A stretch of DNA of 64,000 bases from Streptococcus plurextorum DSM 22810 (GTDB lineage: Bacteria > Bacillota > Bacilli > Lactobacillales > Streptococcaceae), in assembly GCF_000423745.1 (NCBI RefSeq), contig NZ_AUIO01000006.1, positions 40,671 to 104,670 of the forward strand. The letters run 5' to 3'. Positions 29,567-38,935 of the stretch are shown piece after piece. The position numbers and the translations under genes were made by a program. The notes under the pieces were generated by a model that saw only the letters and a program-made list of their open reading frames with translations, searched no databases and was not told where the DNA came from. Position 1 is the first letter of the stretch; the number at the start of each line of letters is the position of its first letter.

Positions 29567-29589
29567 GATTGGATTTTCCAATCTTTTTA
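29565..29589 (+). terminator. Terminator of the fab-acc cluster
   Basis: AAGATTGG (29565-29572), ATTTT loop, CCAATCTT (29578-29585), then TTT. An extended -10 (TGC TATAAT, 29628-29633) for the next gene follows. Confidence 0.85.
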
Positions 29590-29691
29590 TATTACCATTT
29601 TTAGCTGATAGAAGCTTTGAAATTTGCTATAATGATGAGATAAGCAAAATGAAATCTAAAAAGATCAGCAGAGAGTGTGAAGGGGTATTGT

Positions 29692-32600
29692 ATGGCAAAA
29701 ATGATGCCTGGACGGGTGAGGAATTTAGGGATTTCTCTCTATGAAGAAGGGGAAGTCAAAGCGATTGATCAGACAGGTCAACATGCGCTGTTTGAAGTGG
29801 CAGGCTTCTCGGTGACTTATGCAGAAGATGACGCTTTAATTGCTTGTGATTGTGACGATTTTTCTCAGAAAGGTTATTGTCAACATTTGGCGGCTGTAGA
29901 AGCTTTTTTGAAGTCAGATACAGAGGGACGAGATTTGGCAACGCAATTGTTTACCCAAGAAAAAGAAGAGCAAGAAAAAGCCTCAGCCAGATCTTTTGGT
30001 TCTATCTTTTTAGACAGCTTGGTCATGAATGAGGATGATACGGTTACTTATCGCTTGTCAGTAGAGGGAAGTGAAGTCTTTTACTCTAAGGAGATCCATT
30101 GGACCTTGCGTCTTAACCGTTTGCCGGACCAATCAGCCTATGTGGTTCGCGATATCGTGGGCTTACTACAGTCGGTTAAGAGGGAAACACCTTATCAGAT
30201 TGGCAAAGGTTATTTTGAGCCACTATCTTTCTTACAGTTTGACAAGGCCAGCCAAGCTTTACTCCTTTTCTTGTGGCAAATGTTTCCTGAAGGAGACAAA
30301 GTTGGAATAGAACGCCTATTTCCAAGTCAAGGGCGTTATTTGAATATATCGGCTCCTTTTTTTGAAGAAGGCCTGCACCTCTTACAGGGGCTTTATGATT
30401 TCAAATTAGAGATGGACGGCTACCAATTTGGGAACCTGTCCTTTACGGATTTGACAGCCGATTGCGAACTCTATCAGTTTGAGGTCAAGGTCCACCGAAA
30501 ATACTTGGAGTTAGCAATCTCAGAAAAACAGGCGCGTGTTTTCTTTGCTTTTCGCTATCTTTATTATGGGGGTGTTTTTTATCGTCTCAACCAGAGCCAA
30601 CAAAGATTAGCGCAAGCCATTTCTGGCCTTCCTATCGGTTCGGATTTGAAAAAACATTTGCAGTTTGATTTGGAGGATCAGGCAAAATTAGCAGCCAGTC
30701 TCTTAGATTTCAAATCTCTAGGGACAGTTAAAGCTCCTAAGTCCTTTGCTATTCGTGATTTCGAAGTTGCTTTTTTCTTGGATATGGTAGAGCAGGACAG
30801 GGTTTCTCTTCAAATGATTTTTGATTATGGTCAGATTAAAGTGTCTAGCAGAGAGGAATTAAACCAGCTTCCATTTACCAGCCATTTTAAAAAAGAAGCA
30901 CAAATTATCCGTGTTTTGAAGGCGGAAGGGTTTCCGCCACACTTTTCAAGTGAAAAGAAGATGCAAAGCCCTCAAGAAATTTATCATTTTTTCAGTCAAA
31001 CGATAACTAAACTTGAAACCTTGGGGAAGGTTTCCTTATCAGACAATCTTCTTGAGTATCGCCGTTTTCAACCACCAAAACTTGAAGTCAATCGACAAGG
31101 AGGTTTGTTGGATATTTCCTTTGACTTTTCAGGAATTGATGGGGCGGATGTAGATGCAGCTTTAGCCGCTTTGATGGCTCAGGAACCTTATTTTGTGGCT
31201 AAAACTGGAAAAATGGTTATCTTTGATGATGATAGCCTCAAAATTAGTCAGGTCTTGAAAACGTTAAGGTACCAGTCTATTCAAAATGGGCGCTTGAGCC
31301 TCGAGCAGACCTCTGTCTTTCAATTGGCAGAGTTGTTTAAGGACAATCACTACGTCTCTTTTACAGAATCCTTTCAAGCTATGGCTGATGATCTTAGGCA
31401 TCCAGAAAGGTTTGATTTGCCTCAACTCAAGGTTAAAGCTCAGTTGAGGGAGTATCAAGTGACAGGGGTAAAGTGGCTCTCCATGCTTGCTCATTATGGT
31501 TTTGCGGGTATTTTAGCAGATGATATGGGACTTGGAAAGACGCTTCAGACCATTGCCTTTTTGTCAGGTCGATTGAAAAAAGGAGATAGGGTTTTGATTT
31601 TAGCGCCATCAAGTCTCATCTATAATTGGAAAGATGAGTTTTCCAAATTTGCCCCTGATTTAGATGTGGCAGTAGCGTACGGTCCTAAGGGACAACGTGA
31701 TAGTATGATTAATCAAGGGAACCAGATTTTGGTCACCAGTTATGCGTCTTTCCGTCAGGATTTTGAGGAATATGGCAAAGCGTCTTTTGAGTATTTGATT
31801 TTAGATGAAGCTCAAGTCATGAAAAATAGCCAGACCAAAATCGCTCATTTCCTGAGAGAATTTGATGTGACTTATCGTCTGGCTCTGTCTGGTACGCCAA
31901 TTGAAAACCATCTTTTGGAAATTTGGTCTATTTTTCAGATTATTTTGCCGGGACTTTTGCCGAATAAAAAAGCCTTTTTAAAACTCTCAGCACAAGAAGT
32001 TGCACGCTACATCAAGCCTTTTGTGCTGAGACGACGTAAAGAAGATGTCTTACCAGAGTTACCTGATACGATTGAAATGACGTATTCCAATGAGCTCACT
32101 GAGGAACAGAAAACAGTCTATCTGGCACAACTTCGGCAGATGCAAGCATCAATTCGTGGTGCTAGTGACCAAGAATTTAACCGGCGCAAGATGGAAATTC
32201 TATCTGGTATTACCCGCCTGCGCCAAATCTGTGATACACCAAAACTATTTATGGATTATGAGGCTGATAGTGGGAAGTTAGAAAGTTTGCGCCAGCTATT
32301 GTCTCAAGTCAAGGAAAATGGACGTAGAGCCCTAGTGTTTTCCCAATTTAGAGGCATGTTAGACTTGGTTGAGAAGGAGTTAGACCTTCTTGATATGACG
32401 GCTTACAAATTATCCGGGTCAACGCCATCAAATGAACGGCAAGAAATGACACAAGCCTTCAACAAGGGGGCAAAAGATGCCTTTTTGATTTCCCTAAAAG
32501 CAGGAGGTGTCGGCCTCAATCTGACCGGGGCAGATACGGTTATTTTGATAGATCTTTGGTGGAATCCTGCCGTGGAAATGCAGGCCATTAGCCGAGCACA

Positions 32601-32781
32601 TCGTTTAGGACAAAAGGAAAATGTCGAGGTTTATCGACTGATTACCAAAGGGACGATTGAAGAGAAAATTTTAGACCTGCAAGAACATAAGAAAAATTTG
32701 GTGTCTACAGTCCTTGATGGTCAAGATAGCCGTAGTAGCCTGACTCTCGAAGACATTAAAGAAATTCTAGGAGTTGAATAG
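29692..32781 (+). CDS. SNF2-family helicase with N-terminal SWIM zinc finger
   Basis: 1029 residues. The N-terminal SWIM motif (CDCDDFSQKGYCQH, CxC...CxH) is followed by a long SNF2-associated region, then the two RecA-like helicase domains: ADDMGLGKTLQT (Walker A), LDEAQ (Walker B), SGTPIENH (motif III) and AISRAHRLGQKENVEVYRL (motif VI). Probably a double-stranded-DNA translocase; role in the cell not established. I use ATG 29692 after AAGGGG rather than in-frame GTG 29677. Single gene with its own promoter and terminator. Confidence 0.92.
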   Translation: MAKMMPGRVRNLGISLYEEGEVKAIDQTGQHALFEVAGFSVTYAEDDALIACDCDDFSQKGYCQHLAAVEAFLKSDTEGRDLATQLFTQEKEEQEKASARSFGSIFLDSLVMNEDDTVTYRLSVEGSEVFYSKEIHWTLRLNRLPDQSAYVVRDIVGLLQSVKRETPYQIGKGYFEPLSFLQFDKASQALLLFLWQMFPEGDKVGIERLFPSQGRYLNISAPFFEEGLHLLQGLYDFKLEMDGYQFGNLSFTDLTADCELYQFEVKVHRKYLELAISEKQARVFFAFRYLYYGGVFYRLNQSQQRLAQAISGLPIGSDLKKHLQFDLEDQAKLAASLLDFKSLGTVKAPKSFAIRDFEVAFFLDMVEQDRVSLQMIFDYGQIKVSSREELNQLPFTSHFKKEAQIIRVLKAEGFPPHFSSEKKMQSPQEIYHFFSQTITKLETLGKVSLSDNLLEYRRFQPPKLEVNRQGGLLDISFDFSGIDGADVDAALAALMAQEPYFVAKTGKMVIFDDDSLKISQVLKTLRYQSIQNGRLSLEQTSVFQLAELFKDNHYVSFTESFQAMADDLRHPERFDLPQLKVKAQLREYQVTGVKWLSMLAHYGFAGILADDMGLGKTLQTIAFLSGRLKKGDRVLILAPSSLIYNWKDEFSKFAPDLDVAVAYGPKGQRDSMINQGNQILVTSYASFRQDFEEYGKASFEYLILDEAQVMKNSQTKIAHFLREFDVTYRLALSGTPIENHLLEIWSIFQIILPGLLPNKKAFLKLSAQEVARYIKPFVLRRRKEDVLPELPDTIEMTYSNELTEEQKTVYLAQLRQMQASIRGASDQEFNRRKMEILSGITRLRQICDTPKLFMDYEADSGKLESLRQLLSQVKENGRRALVFSQFRGMLDLVEKELDLLDMTAYKLSGSTPSNERQEMTQAFNKGAKDAFLISLKAGGVGLNLTGADTVILIDLWWNPAVEMQAISRAHRLGQKENVEVYRLITKGTIEEKILDLQEHKKNLVSTVLDGQDSRSSLTLEDIKEILGVE

Positions 32782-32866
32782 GATGGCTAGCTTATGTCTA
32801 TGATTTTAGGCGCCAACCCGTTACTATGGCTGTAAAAGGTCAAAAAAAGCCTTTTTGCTAGGATAA

Positions 32867-32898
32867 AAAAGCCTGAAATTAAATTGTTTCAGGCTTTT
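32867..32898. terminator. Strong terminator after the SNF2 gene
   Basis: AAAAGCCTGAAA (32867-32878) pairs with TTTCAGGCTTTT (32887-32898), with A and T tracts on both sides. The rest of the 339-base gap holds CTAGC (32787-32791) able to pair with GCTAG (32857-32861), plus AT-rich sequence leading to the next gene; no coding content seen. Confidence 0.85.
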
Positions 32899-33120
32899 GA
32901 GATGCTTAGCATACTAGGGGTTAAACCGCGATAGGGTGCTCTATGAATTGCTGAAAACTTTCAGAAGTGATTTCAAATGGATTAGGGTTGTCTAAAAAAT
33001 CTGATCTCACCCATAAATGGCAAAGCTGTCTTTTCCTTTTGATAAAAAATGAGATTTAGTTTATAATAAGTCTGATACTGTGAATGAGTGCTAAATGTAG
33101 GATGCATGGAAAGGAATATT

Positions 33121-33726
33121 GTGGATAAGATGATGAGACGATTTCCTCTGGTTTTAGATGATGAGCCGGTGATTAGCCCTTTGAGGGTCATGCACTTGTA
33201 TGACAATGAGGATTTAATACCTAATATTCGTGGTTCCTACCATGATAGGGACTACCAAGATGTCACTCAAAATTTTCATTTTGTAACCGATGAGCAACAG
33301 GCTAAGTTAAGAGAACCAGAGCGCGTTGAAACGATTGAAGCTGGAAAATCCTATGCTGCTTTAGCGCGCGAAAAGGCAAAGCGTGATGTTAAAGAGAAAC
33401 GTCAAGCCTTTTTATCTAAAGAGGTCTCAAAGCCTATTAAGTCCAGTTTCCACAAGGATTCAAAAACAAGTTCGTTGTCAACTAAAAATCACACAAAAGA
33501 CGAGGTGACGGATTTAGTGCGAGCTGCAAGCAAGCTTCATCAAGATTCCTACATCTTAGCAGAGTTGCCACGAGTCTATGAGCAACCTCAAAACCAAAGT
33601 GTCTCTAAGACTAGAAAAAATTCGTATGATTTTCTAAAGAAAAGTCAGATTTATAATTATGAGGATAACCAAAATCGCAAGGAGCGTCAGATTGCAAGAG
33701 AATTGAATTTGACGCGATTTGATTGA
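33121..33726 (+). CDS. Basic, largely disordered protein before murC, unknown function
   Basis: About 201 residues from GTG 33121, chosen because AAGGAA (33111-33116) is directly upstream; longer starts at 33088 or 33106 precede the SD. No enzymatic motif, signal peptide or membrane segment. The N-terminal part (FPLVLDDEPVISPLRVMHLYDNE) looks ordered. The middle is a charged Lys/Glu/Arg helix (AALAREKAKRDVKEKRQAF) likely to be coiled or disordered, and the end is polar. Streptococci carry an uncharacterised gene at this place. Cytoplasmic; I cannot assign a role. Confidence 0.75.
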   Translation: MDKMMRRFPLVLDDEPVISPLRVMHLYDNEDLIPNIRGSYHDRDYQDVTQNFHFVTDEQQAKLREPERVETIEAGKSYAALAREKAKRDVKEKRQAFLSKEVSKPIKSSFHKDSKTSSLSTKNHTKDEVTDLVRAASKLHQDSYILAELPRVYEQPQNQSVSKTRKNSYDFLKKSQIYNYEDNQNRKERQIARELNLTRFD

Positions 33727-33753
33727 GATCGTAGGACTCATAAGCCAGTTACT

Positions 33754-33827
33754 AGAAAGGATGGTTCGGTCGATAGCGTCCGAACCTAGGGCTTTTTTAT
33801 CAAAAACAGCCTTGGAAAGTTAAATAT
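33754..33827 (+). promoter_or_regulatory. Structured leader of murC, possibly also a terminator
   Basis: AGAAAGGA (33754-33761) is an SD-like run 66 bases before the murC ATG. GGTTCGG (33763-33769) pairs with CCGAACC (33780-33786). After TAGG comes a second hairpin, GGCTTTTT-atc-AAAAA-c-AGCC (33790-33811). The first hairpin followed by TTTTTT could equally be a terminator for the upstream gene. A closer GGAAAG (33813-33818) probably serves as the real murC SD. The order hairpin, CTAG, hairpin with TATC resembles the glyQ inserts. Confidence 0.5.
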
Positions 33828-35159
33828 ATGACAAAAACCTATCATTTTATCGGTATTAAAGGATCGGGAATGAGCGCGCTTGCTCTAATGCTCCACCAAA
33901 TGGGACATCGTGTTCAAGGTTCAGATGTTGATAAGTATTATTTTACCCAACGCGAGCTTGAATTAGCAGGTATTCCGATTCTTCCCTTTTCGGCAGATAA
34001 TATCACAGATACTGTTGAGTTGATTGCTGGTAATGCGTTCAAAGAAGGGCGAAATATCGAAATTGATACAGCTGTGGCTAAGGGATTGACCTATCAACGT
34101 TATCATGACTTTTTGGGGCAATTTATGCGCCAATTTACGAGCTTTGGTGTGGCTGGGGCTCATGGGAAAACATCGACGACAGGTCTCTTATCTCATGTAT
34201 TGAAAAACATCACAGATACCTCTTACCTTATTGGAGATGGTACAGGTCGTGGCTCAAAGAATGCTCAGTATTTTGTCTTTGAATCAGATGAATATGAGCG
34301 TCATTTTATGCCCTACCATCCAGAGTATTCTATTATTACCAATATTGATTTTGACCATCCTGACTATTTCACAAGCATTGACGATGTGTTTAATGCCTTT
34401 GATGACTATGCCAAACAGGTGACCAAGGGTCTGTTCATTTATGGTGAAGATGATTACTTACGCAAGGTGACTTCAAATGCTCCAATTTATTACTATGGTT
34501 TTACGGAGAAGAGTGATTTTGTAGCTTACGATCTGGTTCGGACAACGAATGGCTCTAGCTTTAAGGTCCGTTATCAGGGGCAAAACTTAGGCTCGTTCCA
34601 TGTTCCAGCTTTTGGGAAACATAATATTCTCAATGCAACAGCAGTTATCGCTAACCTTTATGTTGCTGGTTTTGATATGCATTTGGTAGCAGAGCATTTG
34701 AAAACTTTTTCTGGGGTGAAACGTCGCTTTACAGAAAAAATTGTCAATGGCCAAGTGATTATAGATGACTTTGCTCATCATCCGACAGAAATCATTGCAA
34801 CGTTAGATGCTGCCCGTCAAAAATACCCTGCCAAGGAAATTGTCGCTATTTTTCAACCGCATACTTTCACTCGAACCATTGCTCTTTTGGATGAATTTGC
34901 CGGAGCCTTAAATGAAGCAGATGCTGTTTATTTGGCGCAGATTTACGGTTCCGCTCGTGAAGTGGATAATGGCGAGGTCAGCGTAGAGGATTTAGCGGCT
35001 AAAATTGAAAAGCCAGCTCAGGTGGTTAGTGTCGAGAATGTATCACCGCTTTTAAATCATAAAAATGCAGTTTATGTATTTATGGGAGCGGGTGATATTC
35101 AGCTCTATGAGCGTTCTTTTGAAGAACTTTTGTCAAATTTAAGTAAAAATAATCAGTAA
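33828..35159 (+). CDS. murC: UDP-N-acetylmuramate--L-alanine ligase
   Basis: Adds L-Ala to UDP-MurNAc, the first amino acid of the peptidoglycan stem. Mur ligase: the N-terminal UDP-binding domain [28 protein letters not shown], the ATP loop [10 protein letters not shown] near residues 110-119, [28 protein letters not shown], and C-terminal FQPHTFTRT. 443 residues, normal. It lies upstream of mltG, so two cell-wall genes are close together. Confidence 0.97.
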   Translation: MTKTYHFIGIKGSGMSALALMLHQMGHRVQGSDVDKYYFTQRELELAGIPILPFSADNITDTVELIAGNAFKEGRNIEIDTAVAKGLTYQRYHDFLGQFMRQFTSFGVAGAHGKTSTTGLLSHVLKNITDTSYLIGDGTGRGSKNAQYFVFESDEYERHFMPYHPEYSIITNIDFDHPDYFTSIDDVFNAFDDYAKQVTKGLFIYGEDDYLRKVTSNAPIYYYGFTEKSDFVAYDLVRTTNGSSFKVRYQGQNLGSFHVPAFGKHNILNATAVIANLYVAGFDMHLVAEHLKTFSGVKRRFTEKIVNGQVIIDDFAHHPTEIIATLDAARQKYPAKEIVAIFQPHTFTRTIALLDEFAGALNEADAVYLAQIYGSAREVDNGEVSVEDLAAKIEKPAQVVSVENVSPLLNHKNAVYVFMGAGDIQLYERSFEELLSNLSKNNQ

Positions 35160-35161
35160 TG

Positions 35162-35180
35162 ACCTGCCTATGCAGGTTTT
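35162..35180 (+). terminator. Weak terminator or attenuator after murC
   Basis: ACCTGC (35162-35167), CTAT loop, GCAGGT (35172-35177) then TTT; a short stem with a short T tract, so read-through into the GNAT gene is likely. Confidence 0.65.
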
Positions 35181-35196
35181 ACTTTTAGGAGAAATT

Positions 35197-35691
35197 ATGA
35201 TTATCAGACACGTTCAAGAGAGTGACTTAGCAGAAGTTTGTGCCATCGAATCCAGTAATTTTCCTGAAGGAGTTGCGACAACGGAAGCGGCTTTTCGCCA
35301 GCGCATCGCTAACATTTTTGATAGCTTTTTAGTAGCGGAAATAAAGGGTCAGGTGGCAGGTTACATAGAAGGTCCCGTCGTTAGCCATCGATATCTGACG
35401 GATGACCTCTTTCATCAGGTGGAGCCAAATCCTGAAAATGGCGGTTTTATGACAGTAACCAGTCTATCTATTTCAAAAAACTTTCAAGGTCAGGGGATTG
35501 GGACGGCCTTAATTGCAGCGATGAAAGATCTGGCTGTGGCTCAAAATCGTCAAGGGATCAGTCTGACGTGTAAAGAGCAGTTGATTGGGTATTACGAAAG
35601 CAATGGCTTTACTGATGAGGGGGAAGCAGCTTCTAAACATGGCGGTCTGCTCTGGTATAATCTGGTCTGGGAAAATCCTTATTATAAGTAG
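35197..35691 (+). CDS. GNAT-family N-acetyltransferase
   Basis: 164 residues from ATG 35197, which follows TTAGGAG; the in-frame ATG at 35170 is inside the hairpin and not used. Acetyl-CoA-binding motif A is TVTSLSISKNFQGQGIGTALIAAM, containing the Q-G-x-G-I-G signature, and KEQLIGYYESNGF is motif B. Similarity to the arylalkylamine acetyltransferase-like subgroup is plausible; substrate unknown. Confidence 0.85.
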   Translation: MIIRHVQESDLAEVCAIESSNFPEGVATTEAAFRQRIANIFDSFLVAEIKGQVAGYIEGPVVSHRYLTDDLFHQVEPNPENGGFMTVTSLSISKNFQGQGIGTALIAAMKDLAVAQNRQGISLTCKEQLIGYYESNGFTDEGEAASKHGGLLWYNLVWENPYYK

Positions 35692-35700
35692 GAGTGCCCA

Positions 35701-35731
35701 TTTCTTGACCTTTAAAAGTCAGGAAACTTTT
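35701..35731 (+). terminator. Terminator after the GNAT gene
   Basis: TTTCTTGAC (35701-35709) pairs with GTCAGGAAA (35718-35726), one wobble pair, then CTTTTATT. Confidence 0.75.
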
Positions 35732-35777
35732 ATTATCGAAGGATTATTACGATAGTGTGACAAAGAAGCTGTAAAGG

Positions 35778-35806
35778 TTGATTTCATGCTATTTTTAAGA
35801 TATAAT
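35778..35806 (+). promoter_or_regulatory. Promoter of mltG
   Basis: TTGATT (35778-35783), 17-base spacer, TATAAT (35801-35806), followed by GAGGAGG before a TTG start. Confidence 0.75.
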
Positions 35807-35835
35807 GGCGTTTGATAATATGAGGAGGACTAAAC

Positions 35836-37812
35836 TTGACCGAACACGATAAGGACAAGAATGTTCAAGAAAATTTTGGAGAGATGAGCTTCAAGGAGAA
35901 GATTTTAGCAGATCTTGCTAGCGCTACTGAGAAACGTCATCGCCAACGTGAAGAATTATTACAAAAAGCACAAGAAGCGTCAGCTTTGGAGAGAGAGGAG
36001 CAGGGTACCCCTGAGATGACCCTCCAGCCGGATCCTATTCAGGAAGAACCACTTCAGGAAGTGACGACAGTACCTGAGGTTGAGAGAGTAGTTGGCGATT
36101 TAGACTTGTCGGAGTTTGAGGCGCTATCAGAGGTAAAAGCCATTTTTGATGCCGCGCCAGGAGAGAAAAAGGTTTCAGAAGTGGCTGGTGAGGTACTTGC
36201 TAAACCAAGCATTGTAGACTCAAATAACTTTGATATGCCCTTAGACCTTCAAGAAGATAAGGCAGACTTTTCTTCTGAATTCGCGCCTTTGGAAGATGAG
36301 CACTTAGTTATTGCCCCAGACCTCGTCTCTTTTGAAAAGGCAGAAGAAGTGCTTGAGTCTTCACCTGATGAATTGTCTCAAGAAGAAGTCGAGAACCTTC
36401 CGCGCAAACGCTTAGAAAACCCGATTGATTTGCCTTTTCCAGCTCGAGAAGAGGAAACAAGACCCTTGGAAGACTTGAAAGAGCCTTCTTTGCCAGACTT
36501 ATCGCAAATAAAAGCCATCTTTGATGGAGCGCCAAAGTCCAAAGAGGCTACTCTAGATCGCTTTGAAAGGGCAGAGGAATCAGAAGCTGTTATGCCAGAG
36601 TCTCTCCCTAGTGAGCCGGAAGAGTCAAATATCTCTGAAGATAGTATCTCAACAGTAGAGGAGGATATCATGAGCCGAGAGAGTCGGAAGAAAACCAATC
36701 GTCTAGCGACTAAGGTTTCAACGATTATTGTCAGTTTGCTAGTCGCTCTCCTTTTAGCGGGTGCCTTTTTCACTTACACTTATGTCAAAAGTGCTATTGA
36801 GCCGGTAGATAAAAATTCGACGGAATTTGTTCAGGTTGAGATTCCTTCTGGGTCAGGCAATAAGCTGATTGGTCAAATTTTGGAGGAAAATGGCATTATC
36901 AAAAATGCCACGGTTTTCAACCTTTATACCAAATTTAAAAACTATAGTGGTTTTCAGAGCGGTTACTACAATTTCCAAAAAAGCATGTCTTTAGATGATA
37001 TTGCTAAATACCTCCAAGAAGGAGGGACATCAGAGCCGACAACTCCTGCTCTAGGTAAAATTGTCATTCCAGAAGGCTATACCCTCAAGCAGATTTCAGA
37101 AGCCGTCACTGTTAATACCAAGGATAGCTCCAATGCGACACCTTTTACGGCAGAGGATTTCATGGCAACCGTACAAGATGAAACTTTCATTGCGGAATTA
37201 CAAACAAAATACCCTAACCTTTTAGAGAGTTTGCCAGAAGCTACGGATGTCAAATACCAATTAGAGGGCTATCTTTTTCCGGCCACCTATGAGTACTATC
37301 AAGAGACAAGTCTGAAAGACCTTATTGAGCAAATGGTAGCAGCGATGGATGCGAATCTCAGTCCTTACTATGCTCAAATCAAAAATGGTAGTATGACTGT
37401 TAATCAAGTGTTGACGATGGCCTCGCTTGTGGAAAAAGAGGGAGCAACAGATGACGACCGCGAGATGATAGCGAGTGTTTTCTATAACCGTTGGAATATC
37501 GATATGCCTCTCCAAAGTAATATTGCGATTTTATATGCAATGGATAAACTTGGTCAGGAGACTACTTTGGCTGAGGATGCAGCGATTGACACAAGTATCG
37601 ATTCGCCTTATAATATTTATTCCAATACTGGCCTTATGCCAGGTCCAGTAGATAGCCCAGGAATGTCTGCGATATTAGCGACAATCAATCCGGCTAAGAC
37701 AGACTACTACTATTTTGTCGCAGATGTTAAGACAGGTGCCGTTTACTTCGCGAAAACCTATGAAGAACATTCTGCGAATGTTGAAAAATATATCAATAGT
37801 CAATTACAGTAA
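35836..37812 (+). CDS. mltG: Endolytic murein transglycosylase MltG
   Basis: 658-residue single-pass membrane enzyme that cuts nascent glycan strands. Residues 1-290 are acidic and probably disordered in the cytoplasm, with a membrane helix at about 296-317. The extracellular YceG domain follows, with YQLEGYLFPATYEYY, the catalytic region ASLVEKEG (VEKEG at 532-536), and SPYNIYSNTGLMPGPVDSPG. The start is TTG 35836 with GAGGAGG upstream. The short motif KAIFD(A/G)AP occurs twice in the cytoplasmic region (101-108 and 226-233). Works in peripheral wall synthesis with the elongasome in pneumococcus. Confidence 0.95.
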   Translation: MTEHDKDKNVQENFGEMSFKEKILADLASATEKRHRQREELLQKAQEASALEREEQGTPEMTLQPDPIQEEPLQEVTTVPEVERVVGDLDLSEFEALSEVKAIFDAAPGEKKVSEVAGEVLAKPSIVDSNNFDMPLDLQEDKADFSSEFAPLEDEHLVIAPDLVSFEKAEEVLESSPDELSQEEVENLPRKRLENPIDLPFPAREEETRPLEDLKEPSLPDLSQIKAIFDGAPKSKEATLDRFERAEESEAVMPESLPSEPEESNISEDSISTVEEDIMSRESRKKTNRLATKVSTIIVSLLVALLLAGAFFTYTYVKSAIEPVDKNSTEFVQVEIPSGSGNKLIGQILEENGIIKNATVFNLYTKFKNYSGFQSGYYNFQKSMSLDDIAKYLQEGGTSEPTTPALGKIVIPEGYTLKQISEAVTVNTKDSSNATPFTAEDFMATVQDETFIAELQTKYPNLLESLPEATDVKYQLEGYLFPATYEYYQETSLKDLIEQMVAAMDANLSPYYAQIKNGSMTVNQVLTMASLVEKEGATDDDREMIASVFYNRWNIDMPLQSNIAILYAMDKLGQETTLAEDAAIDTSIDSPYNIYSNTGLMPGPVDSPGMSAILATINPAKTDYYYFVADVKTGAVYFAKTYEEHSANVEKYINSQLQ

Positions 37813-37817
37813 TAGCT

Positions 37818-37848
37818 AACATGGTGTGGTCACACATCATGTTTGGTT
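37818..37848 (+). terminator. Probable terminator after mltG
   Basis: AACATG-GTGTG (37818-37828) pairs with CACAC-at-CATGTT (37831-37843) with a two-base bulge, then TGGTTTTC. The T tract is modest. Confidence 0.6.
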
Positions 37849-37876
37849 TTCATTATCATAAGAAAAGAGAAATATC

Positions 37877-38359
37877 ATGGCAGAAAAAACATACCCTATG
37901 ACCCTTGCTGAAAAAGAGCAACTGGAAAAAGAATTAGAAGAATTGAAATTGGTTCGTCGCCCAGAGGTGGTTGAACGTATTAAAATTGCGCGTTCTTATG
38001 GAGATCTTTCAGAGAACTCTGAATATGATGCTGCTAAAGATGAACAGGCTTTTGTTGAAGGGCAGATTCAAATTCTTGAGACTAAAATTCGTTATGCAGA
38101 AATCGTGGACAGTTCGACAATTGCTAAAGATGAAGTAGCTATTGGTAAAACTGTTGTGGTTCAAGAAGTTGGAACAACTGATAAGGATACCTATCATATC
38201 GTTGGTTCTGCTGGTGCAGACATCTTCTCAGGTAAGATTTCAAATGAAAGCCCAATTGCTCAAGCCCTCATTGGTAAGAAAAAGGGGGATACAGCAACAA
38301 TCGAATCTCCAGCAGGTAGCTATGAGGTTAAAATTGTAAAGGTTGAGAAAACCGCTTAA
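37877..38359 (+). CDS. greA: Transcription elongation factor GreA
   Basis: 160 residues. The N-terminal coiled coil ([50 protein letters not shown]) carries the two acidic tip residues that stimulate RNA polymerase transcript cleavage. The C-terminal FKBP-like domain contains [24 protein letters not shown]. The SD is purine-rich but weak. Terminator directly after. Confidence 0.96.
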   Translation: MAEKTYPMTLAEKEQLEKELEELKLVRRPEVVERIKIARSYGDLSENSEYDAAKDEQAFVEGQIQILETKIRYAEIVDSSTIAKDEVAIGKTVVVQEVGTTDKDTYHIVGSAGADIFSGKISNESPIAQALIGKKKGDTATIESPAGSYEVKIVKVEKTA

Positions 38360-38363
38360 TGAC

Positions 38364-38389
38364 GAAGCTCTCTTGGAGCTTCTTTTTTA
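38364..38389 (+). terminator. Terminator after greA
   Basis: GAAGCTC (38364-38370) pairs with GAGCTTC (38376-38382), then TTTTTT. Confidence 0.9.
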
Positions 38390-38400
38390 CTTGCTTTGTT

Positions 38401-38464
38401 TACAAATGTAGATTTATTGGTTGACAAAACATGGTTTAAGAGTTATAATCAGTTTACAAATGTA
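38401..38464 (+). promoter_or_regulatory. cop operon promoter flanked by two cop boxes
   Basis: TTGACA (38421-38426), exactly 17 bases, TATAAT (38444-38449): a consensus promoter. Two identical palindromes TACAAATGTA (38401-38410 and 38455-38464) match the known CopY operator core TACAnnTGTA, one just before the -35 and one just after the -10. Copper-induced release of CopY is expected. Confidence 0.92.
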
Positions 38465-38482
38465 GACAAACGGAGGGATGAG

Positions 38483-38935
38483 ATGTATCGTATTTCGGAT
38501 AGTGAATGGGAAGTCATGCGAGTTATATGGACCAAGGGTCAGGTAACTAGCTCGGATATTATCACTGTTCTAGAGAAAAAACAAGCATGGTCGGCCTCTA
38601 CAATTAAGACATTATTGGGGCGCTTAGTGGATAAGGGTGCTGTGTCCACTCAAAGGCAGGGGCGATCATTTCTTTATCAAGCTGAAATTAGTGAAGAGCG
38701 GGCTCATCTTGATGAATTAGAAGGTCTTTTAGACCGTATTTGTGTGACAGAACATCACAGCTTATTGTCTCATATCATCGAGCGGACGCCTATGACAGTA
38801 GATGATGTTGAAGAATTGCAAGCTCTACTCTTATCTAAGCAAAATCAGGTGGTAGACAAGGTCTTATGTGATTGTGTTCCAGGGCAGTGCCCTTGCGCTC
38901 ATCGTAAGGAGGAGAATGATGACCAAACAAAATGA
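38483..38935 (+). CDS. copY: Copper-responsive repressor CopY
   Basis: BlaI/MecI-type winged-helix repressor, about 150 residues. The N-terminal DNA-binding part is [25 protein letters not shown]. The C-terminal metal hook [10 protein letters not shown] is the CxCxxxxCxC motif in which zinc is displaced by Cu(I), releasing DNA. ATG 38483 follows GGAGGGA; an earlier in-frame ATG at 38396 overlaps the operator and is rejected. Overlaps copA by 17 bases. Confidence 0.96.
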   Translation: MYRISDSEWEVMRVIWTKGQVTSSDIITVLEKKQAWSASTIKTLLGRLVDKGAVSTQRQGRSFLYQAEISEERAHLDELEGLLDRICVTEHHSLLSHIIERTPMTVDDVEELQALLLSKQNQVVDKVLCDCVPGQCPCAHRKEENDDQTK

